DNA of 64,000 nucleotides from an uncultured Bacteroidales bacterium (GCA_902781515.1 CACZJU010000008.1:1-64000), one strand, 5' to 3'. Positions 34,223-44,788 are shown, numbered from the stretch's first letter. The notes: a model not told the origin generated them from the sequence alone. Program-made: numbers and translations.

Positions 34223-34866
34223 TGTTTTATGGAATTTATTAGTAATTGGGAAAGGAAGCGACGAATGGCTTCAACGTCTTTGAGAGCAGGGGAAAGTTCG
34301 AAGCGGGAGTTAATGTCTATGCCTATACATTTTTTAGAAGTGAGAGATGAAAGTGCTTCTACGTCATCAGGTCCGATACCGCCGCTGAGCAGAAAAGGAG
34401 TGTCACCATTATAGTCTGAAAGAACTTCCCAATCGAAGTGCTGACCGTTCCCACCTACAGAAGGACCTTTCGTGTCGAAGAGAAAGAAATCGGCAAGTCC
34501 TTCGTAAGGTTCTGTCTGCTTCAAGTCCTCCGTTGTAGCTATGTTGAAGACCTTGATGATGGAGGGAGAACAACCATCGACACTAAGAGCACGAATATAA
34601 TCGGGCGACTCGTGACCATGAAGTTGGATATAGTCGAGGGAATATTCCATAGTTATACGAAGCACATTTTCTACTGTTTCATCGACAAATACCCCCACGC
34701 GCTTGACCTTTTTAGGCAGATAGGCAGGACGCTCGGCAACATAACGACTGGAATGAGGCCAGAAGATGAAGCCCATCATATCAATAGGGAATTCATCTCT
34801 CAATGCTTCTACTGCGCGGATATTATCGGCATCGCGCATTCCACAGACTTTGATTATTGGACTCAT
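34219..34866 (-). CDS. trpF: Phosphoribosylanthranilate isomerase
   Basis: A 215-residue TIM-barrel isomerase converting PRA to CdRP. Hallmarks: [15 protein letters not shown] with the catalytic Cys, DYIQLHGHE, and [15 protein letters not shown] followed by GIDINSRFE. It sits between trpC and trpA with 4-bp spacing on each side. Confidence 0.96.
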   Translation of the reverse strand: MSPIIKVCGMRDADNIRAVEALRDEFPIDMMGFIFWPHSSRYVAERPAYLPKKVKRVGVFVDETVENVLRITMEYSLDYIQLHGHESPDYIRALSVDGCSPSIIKVFNIATTEDLKQTEPYEGLADFFLFDTKGPSVGGNGQHFDWEVLSDYNGDTPFLLSGGIGPDDVEALSSLTSKKCIGIDINSRFELSPALKDVEAIRRFLSQLLINSIKQ

Positions 34867-34870
34867 TAGG

Positions 34871-35611
34871 CTAATGGTTTAATTGTGAGATAAAATCGTG
34901 GAGGGCAAGACCTGGGTTAGCCGTCTTCATAAAGTTCTCCCCAATGAGGAAACCATTGAATCCAGCCTGACGCAAGGCCTTCACAGTATCGGGATTCGAT
35001 ATACCGCTCTCGCTTACCTTAACCGCATCTTTCGGCAGCAACTCTGCCAGACGGAAACTGTTCTCGACATCGGTTACAAACGAACCAAGGTTGCGATTGT
35101 TGATGCCACAGAGGTCTGGACCGAGGGCTGCGTACTCCAATTCGGCTTCGCTATGCATTTCGAGCAGAACCTCAAGACCTAACTCGTGAGCCTTATTAAG
35201 CAACACTGAACATTGCTGCATACTAAGGCAGGCTGCAATGAGGAGTACGGCAGAAGCTCCACAAAGAGCTGCAGCATAGAGCTGGGCCTCATCAATGACA
35301 AAGTTCTTATAAAGAATGGGAAGGGTGACACCTGATTGACGAGCAATGCGGATGAAATCATCAGAACCTCCGAAATACTGTTCATCAGTGAGAATGCTCA
35401 AAGCTGCTGCTCCATTCATCTGATAACTCAGGGGAATAGTATCGGCCTGACCATCCTCCTTTATCCAACCCTTGGATGGACTACGACGTTTGAACTCGGC
35501 AATGATGCCTGTCTCGCTATCGAGTAGGGCTTGACGCAGAGAGGGTTTCTTGGACTTGAGCAAAGCCAGTTCCTCACGTTTCGTTGCGATTATTTTTTGT
35601 AGAATATCCAT
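34871..35611 (-). CDS. trpC: Indole-3-glycerol-phosphate synthase
   Basis: A 246-residue TIM barrel. Motifs: IIAEFKRRSPSKGWI, LSILTDEQYFGG, LYKNFVIDEAQLY, LLEMHSEAELE, GINNRNLGSF and VSESGI. The start MDILQKII is chosen; a longer frame would run back through the trpD end and a GTGAGAG heptamer array (about 35612-35628) that lies between trpD and trpC. Confidence 0.96.
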   Translation of the reverse strand: MDILQKIIATKREELALLKSKKPSLRQALLDSETGIIAEFKRRSPSKGWIKEDGQADTIPLSYQMNGAAALSILTDEQYFGGSDDFIRIARQSGVTLPILYKNFVIDEAQLYAAALCGASAVLLIAACLSMQQCSVLLNKAHELGLEVLLEMHSEAELEYAALGPDLCGINNRNLGSFVTDVENSFRLAELLPKDAVKVSESGISNPDTVKALRQAGFNGFLIGENFMKTANPGLALHDFISQLNH

Positions 35612-35636
35612 ATTAGTGAGAGGTGAGAGGTGGATG

Positions 35637-36635
35637 TTAGGAGTTGAGTTCCACGAATTTGTGGAAAGTACGGAGAGCCGAACCACTATCGATGCTTTCA
35701 CGGGCAATTTCCACACATTCTTCTATAGTCTTCTGACCCTTTTCGAGCACCTGAATGCCAAAGGCCGCATTCGCAAGCACAATGTTCTTCTGGGCAGGCA
35801 GAGCACGATTCTCCAATACAGCATCAAATATCGCTGCCGCCTCCTCTTCCGTAGCACCTCCGACGAGTTCTTCGGGCTTGGCAATAGCGAAACCAAGGTC
35901 TTTGGGTTTGAAAATTCGCTCGTAGTCGTTTGTCGTTACTTTAAAGTCTCCGGTAAGTGAAATTTCATCGTATCCGTCGATAGAATTTACTATACCATAG
36001 TCGATTCCCAACTTCTGATAGACGCTGTTGTAGAGACGCATCTGATCGAGATTGGCAACTCCAAGTAACTGACACTTGGGACGCGAAGGATTGACGATGG
36101 GACCAAGAAGATTGAAGATGGTGGGAAACGGCAATGCCTTTCGAATTGGACCCACGAATTTCATGGCCTTGGCAAAGAGCTGGGCGTGAAGATAGACAAT
36201 GCCAGCCTCATTGAGAGAGCGGTTAAGTTTATCGATATCATCGGTGAACTTGATGCCATGATGCTGAATCACGTTAGAAGCACCACTGACTGAAGTAGCA
36301 GAATAGTTGCCGTGCTTTGCCACCTTGTAGCCAGCACCGGCAATTACGAAACAGGCTGTGGTGGAAATATTGAATGTGTTCTTGCGATCGCCACCAGTAC
36401 CAACAACATCGATATATCGGTCGGCCTCGAGAATAGCAGGCACACCGGTTTCAAGGATACCATCGCGAAAGCCAAGTAACTCGTCAACGGTAACTCCACG
36501 CATTTGCAGACATGTGAGCAAAGCCGTGATTTGTTCATTTGGGTATTCGCTGTGAGTTATGCCGATGAGAATGGTCTTCATCTCTTCACGGGTCAGTTCC
36601 TCGTGATTGAGGAGTTTTGCTAAAATCTCTTTCAT
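35637..36635 (-). CDS. trpD: Anthranilate phosphoribosyltransferase
   Basis: A 332-residue enzyme joining anthranilate to PRPP. The PRPP-binding signature DVVGTGGDRKNTFNIST and the KHGNYSATSVSGASNV motif are clear. Starts within the end of trpG (4-bp overlap). Confidence 0.96.
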   Translation of the reverse strand: MKEILAKLLNHEELTREEMKTILIGITHSEYPNEQITALLTCLQMRGVTVDELLGFRDGILETGVPAILEADRYIDVVGTGGDRKNTFNISTTACFVIAGAGYKVAKHGNYSATSVSGASNVIQHHGIKFTDDIDKLNRSLNEAGIVYLHAQLFAKAMKFVGPIRKALPFPTIFNLLGPIVNPSRPKCQLLGVANLDQMRLYNSVYQKLGIDYGIVNSIDGYDEISLTGDFKVTTNDYERIFKPKDLGFAIAKPEELVGGATEEEAAAIFDAVLENRALPAQKNIVLANAAFGIQVLEKGQKTIEECVEIARESIDSGSALRTFHKFVELNS

Positions 36636-37195
36636 AACACTATAAAATTTTTAATCATTGTTTTTCCATCGGGTGTCAGAACGCTTTCCGGATGAAATTG
36701 TATTCCATGAATGTTCATTGTCTTGTGACGCAGAGCCATAATCTGTCCGTCGTCACTAACGGCTGTTACCTCCAAGCAATCGGGGAATTTCTCGTGAGAG
36801 ACTACCCACGAATGATAGCGACCAATGGTAATGGTGCGCTCAAGTCCGGAAAATATCGGGTCATCGGTAACAATATTACACGGTGTTGCAACACCATGAA
36901 AAACTTCTGAGAGGTTCTCCAACTTACCTCCGAAAGCCTCGCCTATGGCTTGATGTCCGAGACAAACACCGAGTATGGGTTTCTTTCCAGCATAGGCATG
37001 AATGACATCGAGCAAAAGGCCAGCCTCAGAAGGAATGCCAGGGCCTGGTGAAAGCACAATCTTATCGAATGGCTCAAGATCAGAAAGTTCGAAACGGTCG
37101 TTGCGAAATACAGTAACCTCTGCTCCCAACTCCTTTATCAAATGACTCAAATTATATGTAAACGAATCGTAGTTATCTATTATTACTATTTTCAT
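36632..37195 (-). CDS. trpG: Anthranilate synthase glutamine amidotransferase subunit
   Basis: A 187-residue class I glutamine amidotransferase. The nucleophile is Cys in PILGVCLGHQAIGEAFGG, the oxyanion segment is SPGPGIPSEAG and the catalytic His/Glu are in IQFHPESVLTPDG. It supplies ammonia to TrpE, whose gene lies just upstream; a pabA-type dual role is possible. Confidence 0.95.
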   Translation of the reverse strand: MKIVIIDNYDSFTYNLSHLIKELGAEVTVFRNDRFELSDLEPFDKIVLSPGPGIPSEAGLLLDVIHAYAGKKPILGVCLGHQAIGEAFGGKLENLSEVFHGVATPCNIVTDDPIFSGLERTITIGRYHSWVVSHEKFPDCLEVTAVSDDGQIMALRHKTMNIHGIQFHPESVLTPDGKTMIKNFIVL

Positions 37196-37217
37196 ATCTC
37201 TAATGGTGTTAAAGGGG

Positions 37218-38663
37218 TTATAAAGTGGAGGCCTTTTCTATGGCCTTGCGTAAAGCACCAAGCTTGTTATTAACTTCCTGCAATTCGTATTCTTCGTCAC
37301 TCTTGGCTACTATGCCACCGCCGGCTTGGAACCACAGTTCTCCATTGCGACTTACAAAAGTACGGATGGTGATGGCTTGGTTTAATGAACCGTCGAGCCC
37401 GATGATGCCAATACAGCCACCATATGCTCCACGATTGTGAGGTTCGTATTCGCTGATGAGCTGCATGGCTCTGACCTTTGGTGCACCACTAAGAGTGCCA
37501 GCAGGGAACGTATCGATAAATGTCTTTATAGGGTCTGCCTCTTCATCCAATTTACCACTGACTCGACTTACGAGATGAATAACGTGCGAATAGTACTGAA
37601 GATCTTTATAAAAGTCAACCTTTACATTGTGACAATTACGACTCAAATCGTTACGCGCTAAATCAACTAGCATCACATGCTCGGCATTTTCCTTAGGGTC
37701 ATTGCGCAGGTATTCTGCTCCCTTCCTGTCTGCCTCCGCATCGCCAGTTCGTTTGGTTGTTCCGGCTATAGGGTCGATATAAGCACGCATTGTTCCCCTT
37801 CCTGATGTGGGCTGTCCGAAGGATTTAGGGGCAGAAACAATACGACAATGGGTTTCAGGCGATGAACCGAATATGCGGAATCCACCAAAATCAAAATAGA
37901 ATAGATATGGCGACGGATTTATGCTGCGCAAGGCCCTATAGAGTTTGAAATCATCGCCTTCATATCGCTGTATAAAACGACGGGAAAGTACAATCTGGAA
38001 CACATCGCCTCGCAGACAATGCTGTATTCCCTTGCGAATGTTGGCCTTGTGTTCTTCATCGGTAAGAGTGCTTGATACATCTCCGACAGGATGGAAATCA
38101 TAAGCCTTGACATTTGCCTTGTTCATAGCTTTAAGCACGGCATCGATGTTATCGCTTTTGTTAACGTCATCGTTAAGACAAACCACTTTCAGCAGATTCT
38201 GATGATGGTCGAACACTATTATTACCTTATATAATATATATAGTACATCAGGAGCATCGTTCTTTTCCTGCGTCTCATCCTTCACGGCGATGTCTTCGAA
38301 GTATCTGACAGCATTGAAACTGGTGTAACCAAAGAGTCCGCATATATCAGCATCATCGCCACAAACTTCAATATTATCGATGAGTGCATGTATGGCTTCA
38401 GCCGAACCGAAGTCGGCATCCAACGAACGCTGTAGTGTGCTCCCATCAGGAAAAGTGATAGAAGCTACACCATGTCCTATGGCTACACTGGCAATGGGAT
38501 TCAATCCAATAAAAGAACGTGAGTTGCTGTTGTCATGATAATCCGAACTCTCCATCAGCGCACTCTGTGGATAGAGGTCACGAAGTCTCATATAGACACC
38601 AACTGGCGTGTAGAGGTCTGCCAGAATGGTCTTACTTTTTGTTGTATATTTAAAAGTTTCCAT
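37218..38663 (-). CDS. trpE: Anthranilate synthase component I
   Basis: A 481-residue chorismate-using enzyme. The core motifs are GDVFQIVLSRRF, PSPYLFYFDF, GSSPETH, PIAGTTKRTGD, DLARNDLSR, GTLSGAPKVRAM and GGCIGIIG. The N-terminal region carries the feedback-site type segment LMESSDYHDNSNSRSFIG, consistent with Trp inhibition. Overlaps the trpB 3' end by 14 bp. Confidence 0.96.
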   Translation of the reverse strand: METFKYTTKSKTILADLYTPVGVYMRLRDLYPQSALMESSDYHDNSNSRSFIGLNPIASVAIGHGVASITFPDGSTLQRSLDADFGSAEAIHALIDNIEVCGDDADICGLFGYTSFNAVRYFEDIAVKDETQEKNDAPDVLYILYKVIIVFDHHQNLLKVVCLNDDVNKSDNIDAVLKAMNKANVKAYDFHPVGDVSSTLTDEEHKANIRKGIQHCLRGDVFQIVLSRRFIQRYEGDDFKLYRALRSINPSPYLFYFDFGGFRIFGSSPETHCRIVSAPKSFGQPTSGRGTMRAYIDPIAGTTKRTGDAEADRKGAEYLRNDPKENAEHVMLVDLARNDLSRNCHNVKVDFYKDLQYYSHVIHLVSRVSGKLDEEADPIKTFIDTFPAGTLSGAPKVRAMQLISEYEPHNRGAYGGCIGIIGLDGSLNQAITIRTFVSRNGELWFQAGGGIVAKSDEEYELQEVNNKLGALRKAIEKASTL

Positions 38664-39852
38664 ATTCTTTTGCCATTTGCTTGTTTTTCAAATACGTTTC
38701 CACATCCTTGTCGCCTCGTCCACTAACAGTGAGGACAACCACATCGCTGGGCTGGAACTTTATCTTGGAAAGTGCGGCAATAGCATGTGCACTCTCGATA
38801 GCTGGAATGATGCCCTCCATTCTGGTTAGTTCATAACCTCCATAGATAGCCTCATCATCGTTAATGCTCAGAACCTTCGTGCGACCTTGCTTTGCCATAT
38901 TGCAATGCATAGGCCCAACCCCTGGATAGTCAAGTCCGGCAGAAATGGTAAAGGCTTCCTGTATCTGACCGTCCTCATTCTGCATCACAAGCATCTTTGC
39001 TCCATGCAGGATGCCCGTTGTACCTTTGTGAATAGTTGCTGCCGTGTAATCTGTCTCCCAACCATGACCTCCGGCTTCTGCCAAAACAATTTTCACACGT
39101 TCGTCGTTCATATAGTGATAGATGGTTCCTGCAGCATTACTTCCACCACCTATACAGGCAATAAGATAGTCGGGATAGTCGCGTCCGATTTTTTCTTCAA
39201 GCTGCCACTTTATCTCTTCCGAAATAACACTCTGCATACGGGCTACAAGATCGGGATACGGATGAGGTCCCATAGTAGAACCAACTATGTAGAACGTCTC
39301 TTGCGGATGACAACACCAATCGCGTATAGCTTCAGAACAAGCATCGGAGAGTGTCATATTACCTGTTCGTACAGGATGAACTTCTGCCCCAAGCATCTTC
39401 ATGCGTTCTACGTTTGTGTGCTGACGCTCCACATCGGTAGCTCCCATAAACACCTCGCATTTCATATTCATTAGAGCACACACCGTTGCTGTTGCAACAC
39501 CATGCTGACCGGCACCAGTTTCGGCAATGATGCGTGTCTTGCCCATCTTCTTTGCCAAAAGAATCTGCCCGATAGTGTTGTTGATTTTGTGGGCTCCTGT
39601 ATGGTTCAGGTCTTCGCGCTTCAAATACAACTGGCAACCATAACGCTCACTCATTCTCTTTGCAAAATAAAGAGGAGACGGACGGCCTACATAGTCCTTC
39701 AACAGCGCATGATACTCTGCTTTAAACTCTTCCGATTCAATAATCGGTAAGTAGGCATCCTGAAGGTCGTGCACACACTTGTAGAGAATCTCAGGCACGT
39801 ATGCACCACCAAACTCTCCATAGAACCCGTTTTTGTCAACTTGATAATTCAT
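38650..39852 (-). CDS. trpB: Tryptophan synthase beta subunit
   Basis: A 400-residue PLP enzyme forming tryptophan from indole and serine. PLP-Lys lies in NHTGAHKINNT; the substrate loop is AETGAGQHGVATATV; the phosphate-binding loop is CIGGGSNAAG. It is the first structural gene of the trp operon, an order (B-E-G-D-C-F-A) found in Bacteroidetes, and directly follows the leader/attenuator. Confidence 0.97.
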   Translation of the reverse strand: MNYQVDKNGFYGEFGGAYVPEILYKCVHDLQDAYLPIIESEEFKAEYHALLKDYVGRPSPLYFAKRMSERYGCQLYLKREDLNHTGAHKINNTIGQILLAKKMGKTRIIAETGAGQHGVATATVCALMNMKCEVFMGATDVERQHTNVERMKMLGAEVHPVRTGNMTLSDACSEAIRDWCCHPQETFYIVGSTMGPHPYPDLVARMQSVISEEIKWQLEEKIGRDYPDYLIACIGGGSNAAGTIYHYMNDERVKIVLAEAGGHGWETDYTAATIHKGTTGILHGAKMLVMQNEDGQIQEAFTISAGLDYPGVGPMHCNMAKQGRTKVLSINDDEAIYGGYELTRMEGIIPAIESAHAIAALSKIKFQPSDVVVLTVSGRGDKDVETYLKNKQMAKEYGNF

Positions 39853-39889
39853 GTCTTTATCTATTAACTGTTACCTATCAATATTAATT

Positions 39890-40030
39890 AAACTTAAGAG
39901 GCCCGTCGCAAGAACGACAGGCCTCTTTTTTATCTTCTATTGCTTACCTTTATGGGGTATACGGCTATCTTCTCACGATTTCCTGGATCTTGAGTTGCGC
40001 CACCACCAATAAGATGCAAACATTGTCATA
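39890..40030 (-). promoter_or_regulatory. trp leader / attenuator (Bacteroid-trp type)
   Basis: Reading toward trpB: a short leader ORF with three Trp codons, about 45 bases, then a strong hairpin at 39896-39926 with arms AAGAGGCCTGTCG and CGACGGGCCTCTT around a 5-6-base loop. The stretch after the hairpin is A/T-rich but only a partial T tract; on the plus strand the hairpin is followed by six T's. Leaders with consecutive Trp codons ahead of trp genes in this phylum are known as the Bacteroid-trp RNA motif, so ribosome-stalling attenuation is the likely mechanism. Confidence 0.8.
39973..40029 (-). CDS. trp operon leader peptide
   Basis: An 18-residue ORF, MTMFASYWWWRNSRSRKS, with three consecutive Trp codons at positions 8-10. 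Its stop is about 45 bases ahead of the terminator hairpin. Too short to be a functional protein; its translation rate would report charged tRNA-Trp. A second Met at position 3 could also start it. Confidence 0.85.
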   Translation of the reverse strand: MTMFASYWWWRNSRSRKS

Positions 40031-40065
40031 GTTTCTTATTCTATTGATTCTTAATGAATTCGGTG

Positions 40066-40097
40066 CAAAATTAAGTATTATATTCTATTCCACCAAC
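40066..40097 (-). promoter_or_regulatory. Promoter of the trp operon
   Basis: On the minus strand GTTG (40094-40097), 20 bp, TAATTTTG (40066-40073), about 37 bp ahead of the leader peptide. Confidence 0.7.
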
Positions 40098-40171
40098 TTT
40101 TTAGGCAAATAATTTCATATTAGTTGATATCTTGTTTATAAAACAAGGATTTTTGTGCAGTTACATGTGGG

Positions 40172-41722
40172 CTATATCCCACGCTCAGCCCAATCGCCGC
40201 GGTCGAGATTGCGATAACCGATGGCTTCGGCAATATGTTGGCTCAGAACCTTTTCGGAACCGTCCAAGTCTGCTATGGTTCGGGCAACTTTGAGTATACG
40301 AGTGTATGCTCGGGCAGAGAGTTTGAGACGTTCCATTGCCATTCGTAGCATCTCCATTGATGTAGCATCAGGCTCGGCAAACTCGTGGAGCATTTTCTCG
40401 GTCATCATGGCGTTGCAATGCACTCCTTTGAAGGCGCGGAAACGCTCTTCTTGAATCTTACGAGCGGCTATGACGCGCTCACGAATCTTCTCGCTGGGCT
40501 CTCCTGGTTTCATTTGCGAAAGTTGGGAAAATGGCACAGCCTGTATTTCACACTGAATATCGATGCGGTCGAGCAACGGACCAGATATCTTACTCATATA
40601 TTGCTGAATACGACCAGGAGTACAAGTGCAATTATGATTTGGGTCACCATAGTAGCCACAAGGACACGGATTCATACTGGCTACAAACATAAATGAGGCA
40701 GGATATGTGACAGCATAGCGAGCTCGCGAAACATTTATTACACGATCCTCAAGCGGCTGACGCAAGACCTCAAGCACAGAACGTGCGAATTCCGGTAACT
40801 CATCAAGGAAAAGCACACCATTATGTGCTAAACTTATTTCACCCGGTTGCGGATTCTGACCTCCACCAACCAAAGCCACTTGCGAAATAGTATGATGAGG
40901 ACTTCGGAATGGACGCTGGGCAATGAGTGAAGTCTCGCGACTGAGTTTACCAGCAACAGAATGTATCTGTGTGGTTTCGAGGCTCTCACTAAGGGACAAT
41001 GGTGGAAGAATGGTAGGCAGGCGCTTTGCCAACATAGATTTTCCGCTTCCCGGCGGTCCTACCATAATAAGGTTATGACCACCAGCTGCCGCAACCTCCA
41101 TAGCACGTTTCACTGTCTCTTGCCCTTTTACATCAGCAAAGTCCAGTTCATAATCGTTCTGGTTACGATAAAACTCCTCTCGTGTATCTATTTCTGTGGG
41201 CTGAACAGCATCAGGATGACCGTTCAAAAGGTCAATGACCTCCTGCATTGTATTTGCACCATAAACCTGCAGTTTATTGACGACAGCAGCCTCGCGAACA
41301 TTCTGCTGAGGCACGATAAGTCCTTCGTAACCTTCTTGACGCGCCATTATGGCTATCGGCAAGGCCCCACGAACAGGCAACAATGTACCATCGAGACTGA
41401 GTTCTCCAACCATCATAAATTTTTGCAAACGCTCAGTACTAACTTCACCCTCGGCAGACATAATACCAATGGCGATTGGCAAGTCATAAGCCGAACCCTC
41501 CTTCTTCAGGTCGGCAGGAGTGAGGTTGACGGTAATATTCTGAACAGGAAAGCGGTAACCGCTGTTCTGTATGGCTGCCACAATTCGCTGATAGCTCTCC
41601 TTCACTGCATTGTCGGGTAGCCCTACAAGAAAGAAGTGCATACCTCGTGAAACATTCACTTCAGTCGTTACAGGTATTGCCTCTAAACCTTGTACCGCAG
41701 CAGTATGCACCTTTACAAGCAT
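40172..41722 (-). CDS. YifB/ComM-family Mg-chelatase-like AAA+ ATPase
   Basis: A 516-residue protein. An N-terminal Lon-protease-like domain (GLEAIPVTTEVNVSRG) is followed by an AAA+ core with Walker A MVGPPGSGKSMLAKRLP, Walker B GVLFLDELPEF and a C-terminal Mg-chelatase lid. A zinc-like cluster CPCGYYGDPNHNCTC lies near the middle. ComM helicases drive branch migration in natural transformation; a similar role here is inferred from family. Last in a run of seven minus-strand genes. Confidence 0.9.
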   Translation of the reverse strand: MLVKVHTAAVQGLEAIPVTTEVNVSRGMHFFLVGLPDNAVKESYQRIVAAIQNSGYRFPVQNITVNLTPADLKKEGSAYDLPIAIGIMSAEGEVSTERLQKFMMVGELSLDGTLLPVRGALPIAIMARQEGYEGLIVPQQNVREAAVVNKLQVYGANTMQEVIDLLNGHPDAVQPTEIDTREEFYRNQNDYELDFADVKGQETVKRAMEVAAAGGHNLIMVGPPGSGKSMLAKRLPTILPPLSLSESLETTQIHSVAGKLSRETSLIAQRPFRSPHHTISQVALVGGGQNPQPGEISLAHNGVLFLDELPEFARSVLEVLRQPLEDRVINVSRARYAVTYPASFMFVASMNPCPCGYYGDPNHNCTCTPGRIQQYMSKISGPLLDRIDIQCEIQAVPFSQLSQMKPGEPSEKIRERVIAARKIQEERFRAFKGVHCNAMMTEKMLHEFAEPDATSMEMLRMAMERLKLSARAYTRILKVARTIADLDGSEKVLSQHIAEAIGYRNLDRGDWAERGI

Positions 41723-41740
41723 AGCCCAAACGAAAGATTA

Positions 41741-42148
41741 TTAAAGTATTTCCTGTAATGGCATCTGCACAAACGAGCGTTCCTCTATATGAGGATGAGG
41801 TAGAGTCAAGTCAGGTTCGTTAACCTCAAGGTTGTCGTACATCAGCAAGTCTATATCAATGGTACGGTCCTGAAAAACACCATCAACAGTCTTGTCAGTG
41901 CGCCCCAACTGGCGCTCTATGCGCTGCGTTTCCTTAAGACAGCGTTGTGGAGACAATGTCGTTACCACCAGAGCAGCAGCATTAAGGAAAGTGTTATCGG
42001 AGTCAAAACCCCAAGGCTCTGTTTCGTAGTACGATGATACACGTACCACCTGCCCCACTTTCTCATCGATAAGCTGTAGCGCCTCGTCGATTAAGGCCTT
42101 ACGGTCGCCAAGATTGCTGCCTAAACCAATATACAGGTTGTGTTCCAT
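41741..42148 (-). CDS. folK: HPPK, folate biosynthesis pyrophosphokinase
   Basis: A 135-residue enzyme transferring pyrophosphate from ATP to 6-hydroxymethyl-dihydropterin. Motifs: YIGLGSNLGDR at the start, ETEPWGFDSDNTFLNAA, and the metal-binding DRTIDIDLLMYD followed by LPHPHIEERSFV. 20 bp downstream of queA. Confidence 0.94.
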   Translation of the reverse strand: MEHNLYIGLGSNLGDRKALIDEALQLIDEKVGQVVRVSSYYETEPWGFDSDNTFLNAAALVVTTLSPQRCLKETQRIERQLGRTDKTVDGVFQDRTIDIDLLMYDNLEVNEPDLTLPHPHIEERSFVQMPLQEIL

Positions 42149-42168
42149 GAGTATTATCCGTGTGAGGT

Positions 42169-43233
42169 TTAGTCGTTTAAGATAAGCATGGCATCACCAT
42201 AAACACCAAAACGATAGCGCTTATCGTGCAGAGCCTCGTTATAGGCTTTCATGATGCGCTCGTAGCCACCATAGGCACAGGTGAGCATGAGCATAGTGCT
42301 TTGTGGCAGGTAGAAGTTAGCTACCATAGCATCTGCCATCTGAAACTCATATGGGGGGAATATGAAGCGGTTGGTCCATCCTTCAAACGGCTTCAGTCGT
42401 CCGTCGGCGCTAACAGCCGTTTCCAGCACGCGCTGCACAGTTGTACCCACAGCACACAACTTGTGACCATTCTCCTTAGCCCTGTTCACGATGTCGCAAG
42501 CCTCTTGGTTGACATGCATTTCCTCGCTGTCCATCTTGTGCTTCGTCAAGTCCTCGACATCAATCTCGCGGAAGTTACCAAGTCCGCAATGCATCGTTAC
42601 GAATGCGAAGTCCACGCCCTTGATTTCCATACGTTTCATCAACTGACGCGAGAAGTGCAATCCAGAACCAGGTGCAGTTACAGCTCCCTCGTTCTTTGCA
42701 AAAATACATTGGAAGTTCTCCATATCTTCGGGCTCTGACGGACGCTTAATCATCTCCCTTGGCAGCGGAGCCTCGCCCAAAGCATAAAGAGCCTGCTTGA
42801 ATTCCTCGTGATCACCATCAAAGAGGAAACGCAAAGTGCGTCCACGACTGGTGGTATTATCGATAACTTCAGCCACCATGGAATCGTTTTCGCCAAAGTA
42901 CAATTTGTTGCCAATACGAATCTTACGTGCAGGATCAACAAGAACATCCCACAGTCTCATTCTTTCGTTCAGCTCACGCAACAGGAACACTTCGATGCGT
43001 GCACCAGTCTTCTCTTTATTTCCATACAAGCGAGCAGGGAAAACTTGGGTGTCATTGAACACGAATACATCCTTTTCATCGAAATATTCCAAAATATCGC
43101 TAAACTGCTCGCGATGTTCGATGATGCCACTCTTTGTGTGAACCACCATCAAACGACAGTCGTCGCGATAAGGCGTTGGATACTGCGCAATGCGCTCTTC
43201 GGGAAGTTTGTAGTTGAATTGTGAGAGCTTCAT
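42169..43233 (-). CDS. queA: S-adenosylmethionine:tRNA ribosyltransferase-isomerase
   Basis: A 354-residue enzyme of queuosine synthesis acting on tRNA wobble guanine derivatives. Typical segments: [49 protein letters not shown] and [11 protein letters not shown]. Ends in a normal C-terminus. Next to truB, another tRNA-modifying enzyme. Confidence 0.95.
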   Translation of the reverse strand: MKLSQFNYKLPEERIAQYPTPYRDDCRLMVVHTKSGIIEHREQFSDILEYFDEKDVFVFNDTQVFPARLYGNKEKTGARIEVFLLRELNERMRLWDVLVDPARKIRIGNKLYFGENDSMVAEVIDNTTSRGRTLRFLFDGDHEEFKQALYALGEAPLPREMIKRPSEPEDMENFQCIFAKNEGAVTAPGSGLHFSRQLMKRMEIKGVDFAFVTMHCGLGNFREIDVEDLTKHKMDSEEMHVNQEACDIVNRAKENGHKLCAVGTTVQRVLETAVSADGRLKPFEGWTNRFIFPPYEFQMADAMVANFYLPQSTMLMLTCAYGGYERIMKAYNEALHDKRYRFGVYGDAMLILND

Positions 43234-43240
43234 ATATTTA

Positions 43241-43963
43241 TCATTTATTATTTGTCATTATATCATTTCCTATTTCCTGTTGGTCGAGCCACGATTCGAA
43301 ATCGTCAATCTGCATACATTGCTCCACGCGTACATCACCGATGCGGGTACGTCGCAAGGCTATAAGATGTGCCCCACTCTGCAGAGCCTGCCCGATGTCG
43401 CGAGCCAAGGCGCGAATGTATGTCCCCTTGCTGCAAACGATACGCAATGTCAGTTGCATCTGTTCGGCATCGAAGTTCACTAACTCCAGTTCATCTATGA
43501 CCAGAATCTTCGGTTTCAATGGTACATCCTCACCCTTTCGTGCCAGTTTATAGGCTCTATGCCCATCTACTTTACATGCTGAAAAGGCAGGTGGAACCTG
43601 CTCAATACGTCCCATGAAACGAGGCAACACCTCGCGAACGAGTTCCAATGTTATATGCTCTGTGGGATAGGTTTGGTCTATTGGTTTCTCGAGATCGAAG
43701 CAAGGAGTTGTAGCACCCAGTTGGAGCGTTGCCACATACTCCTTTGTGCCAGCCTGCAGTTGATCGATTTGCTTTGTGGCCTTACCAGTGCAGACAATAA
43801 GAACTCCAGTAGCAAGAGGGTCGAGCGTGCCGGCATGTCCCACCTTCAGTTTCTTCACACCAAGACGATGACAAAGAATCCAGCGCACCTTTGCCACAAG
43901 GTTGAACGAAGTCCAACGCAGCGGTTTATCGAAATACAGTATCTGACCCTCTTCGAAGTTCAT
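43241..43963 (-). CDS. truB: tRNA pseudouridine-55 synthase
   Basis: A 240-residue enzyme making pseudouridine in the T loop. The catalytic Asp is in [39 protein letters not shown] is the later conserved block. It lies 3 bp after uppP and 7 bp before queA. A C-terminal PUA domain is absent, as in many short TruB proteins of this phylum. Confidence 0.95.
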   Translation of the reverse strand: MNFEEGQILYFDKPLRWTSFNLVAKVRWILCHRLGVKKLKVGHAGTLDPLATGVLIVCTGKATKQIDQLQAGTKEYVATLQLGATTPCFDLEKPIDQTYPTEHITLELVREVLPRFMGRIEQVPPAFSACKVDGHRAYKLARKGEDVPLKPKILVIDELELVNFDAEQMQLTLRIVCSKGTYIRALARDIGQALQSGAHLIALRRTRIGDVRVEQCMQIDDFESWLDQQEIGNDIMTNNK

Positions 43964-43966
43964 TCT

Positions 43967-44788
43967 TTAACTCAGGAATATCAGTATCAGACCAACTATT
44001 GCACAGTATATGCCGAAGTATATGAGTTTGCCCCGACGTACAATACCTATCATCCATCGGCAAGCCAAACACCCGCTTACAAACGCTGCTACGAATCCAC
44101 CAATAAGAGGCCAAGTGCCAATACCTGCTGTAGCAGCCTCAGTACCTTCCTTCATAGCCTTCATAATGTCGAGCAGAGCCTCGCCCAAGATAGGAGGAAT
44201 AACCATGAGGAAAGAGAACTGCGCCAGTTTCTCCTTCTTGTTTCCCAGCAAGAGTCCGGTAGCAATGGTACTGCCCGAACGGCTGAGACCAGGCAATACT
44301 GCTGCGGCCTGAGCCAGACCTATCACAAATGCATCAACAAAGGAGATATTTTCCTTCTGACGGGGTTTGGCATAATAACTGAAAATGAGCAATGCCGCTG
44401 TCAGCAACAGGCAACAGCTTACTACAAACAGACCTGCACCAAAGATTTCCTCGACATAGTCCTTGAAGAAAACACCAACTATACCTACAGGAATCATCGA
44501 AACAACGATAGCAAGAGCATAGCGCTGTTCAGCACTCATACGACAACGGCCCTCTGCTGTGCGCTCGCAACGGAACAGACCTTGCAATATCCACACAATC
44601 TCCTTCCACAGGATTACGAGAGTGGAAAGAACAGTAGCCACATGAACAGCCACCGTGAACGTGAGGTTCTGTTCTCCGTCAATGCCAAAGAAGTGCGAGG
44701 CAATGGTCAGATGACCACTGCTCGATACGGGCAGATACTCGGTCAATCCCTGCAATATGCCCATCAATATTGCTTCAATCGTACTCAT
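43967..44788 (-). CDS. uppP: Undecaprenyl-diphosphatase
   Basis: A 273-residue inner-membrane phosphatase recycling the lipid carrier of peptidoglycan. Signature motifs: [18 protein letters not shown] and [18 protein letters not shown]. About eight membrane segments. Its start overlaps the stop of the DUF3098 gene by one base. Confidence 0.95.
   Translation of the reverse strand: MSTIEAILMGILQGLTEYLPVSSSGHLTIASHFFGIDGEQNLTFTVAVHVATVLSTLVILWKEIVWILQGLFRCERTAEGRCRMSAEQRYALAIVVSMIPVGIVGVFFKDYVEEIFGAGLFVVSCCLLLTAALLIFSYYAKPRQKENISFVDAFVIGLAQAAAVLPGLSRSGSTIATGLLLGNKKEKLAQFSFLMVIPPILGEALLDIMKAMKEGTEAATAGIGTWPLIGGFVAAFVSGCLACRWMIGIVRRGKLIYFGIYCAIVGLILIFLS

Noticed and set aside
39896..39930. Hairpin as terminator of a plus-strand gene
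   Set aside because: No plus-strand gene ends nearby; its place between the Trp leader peptide and trpB makes an attenuator more likely.
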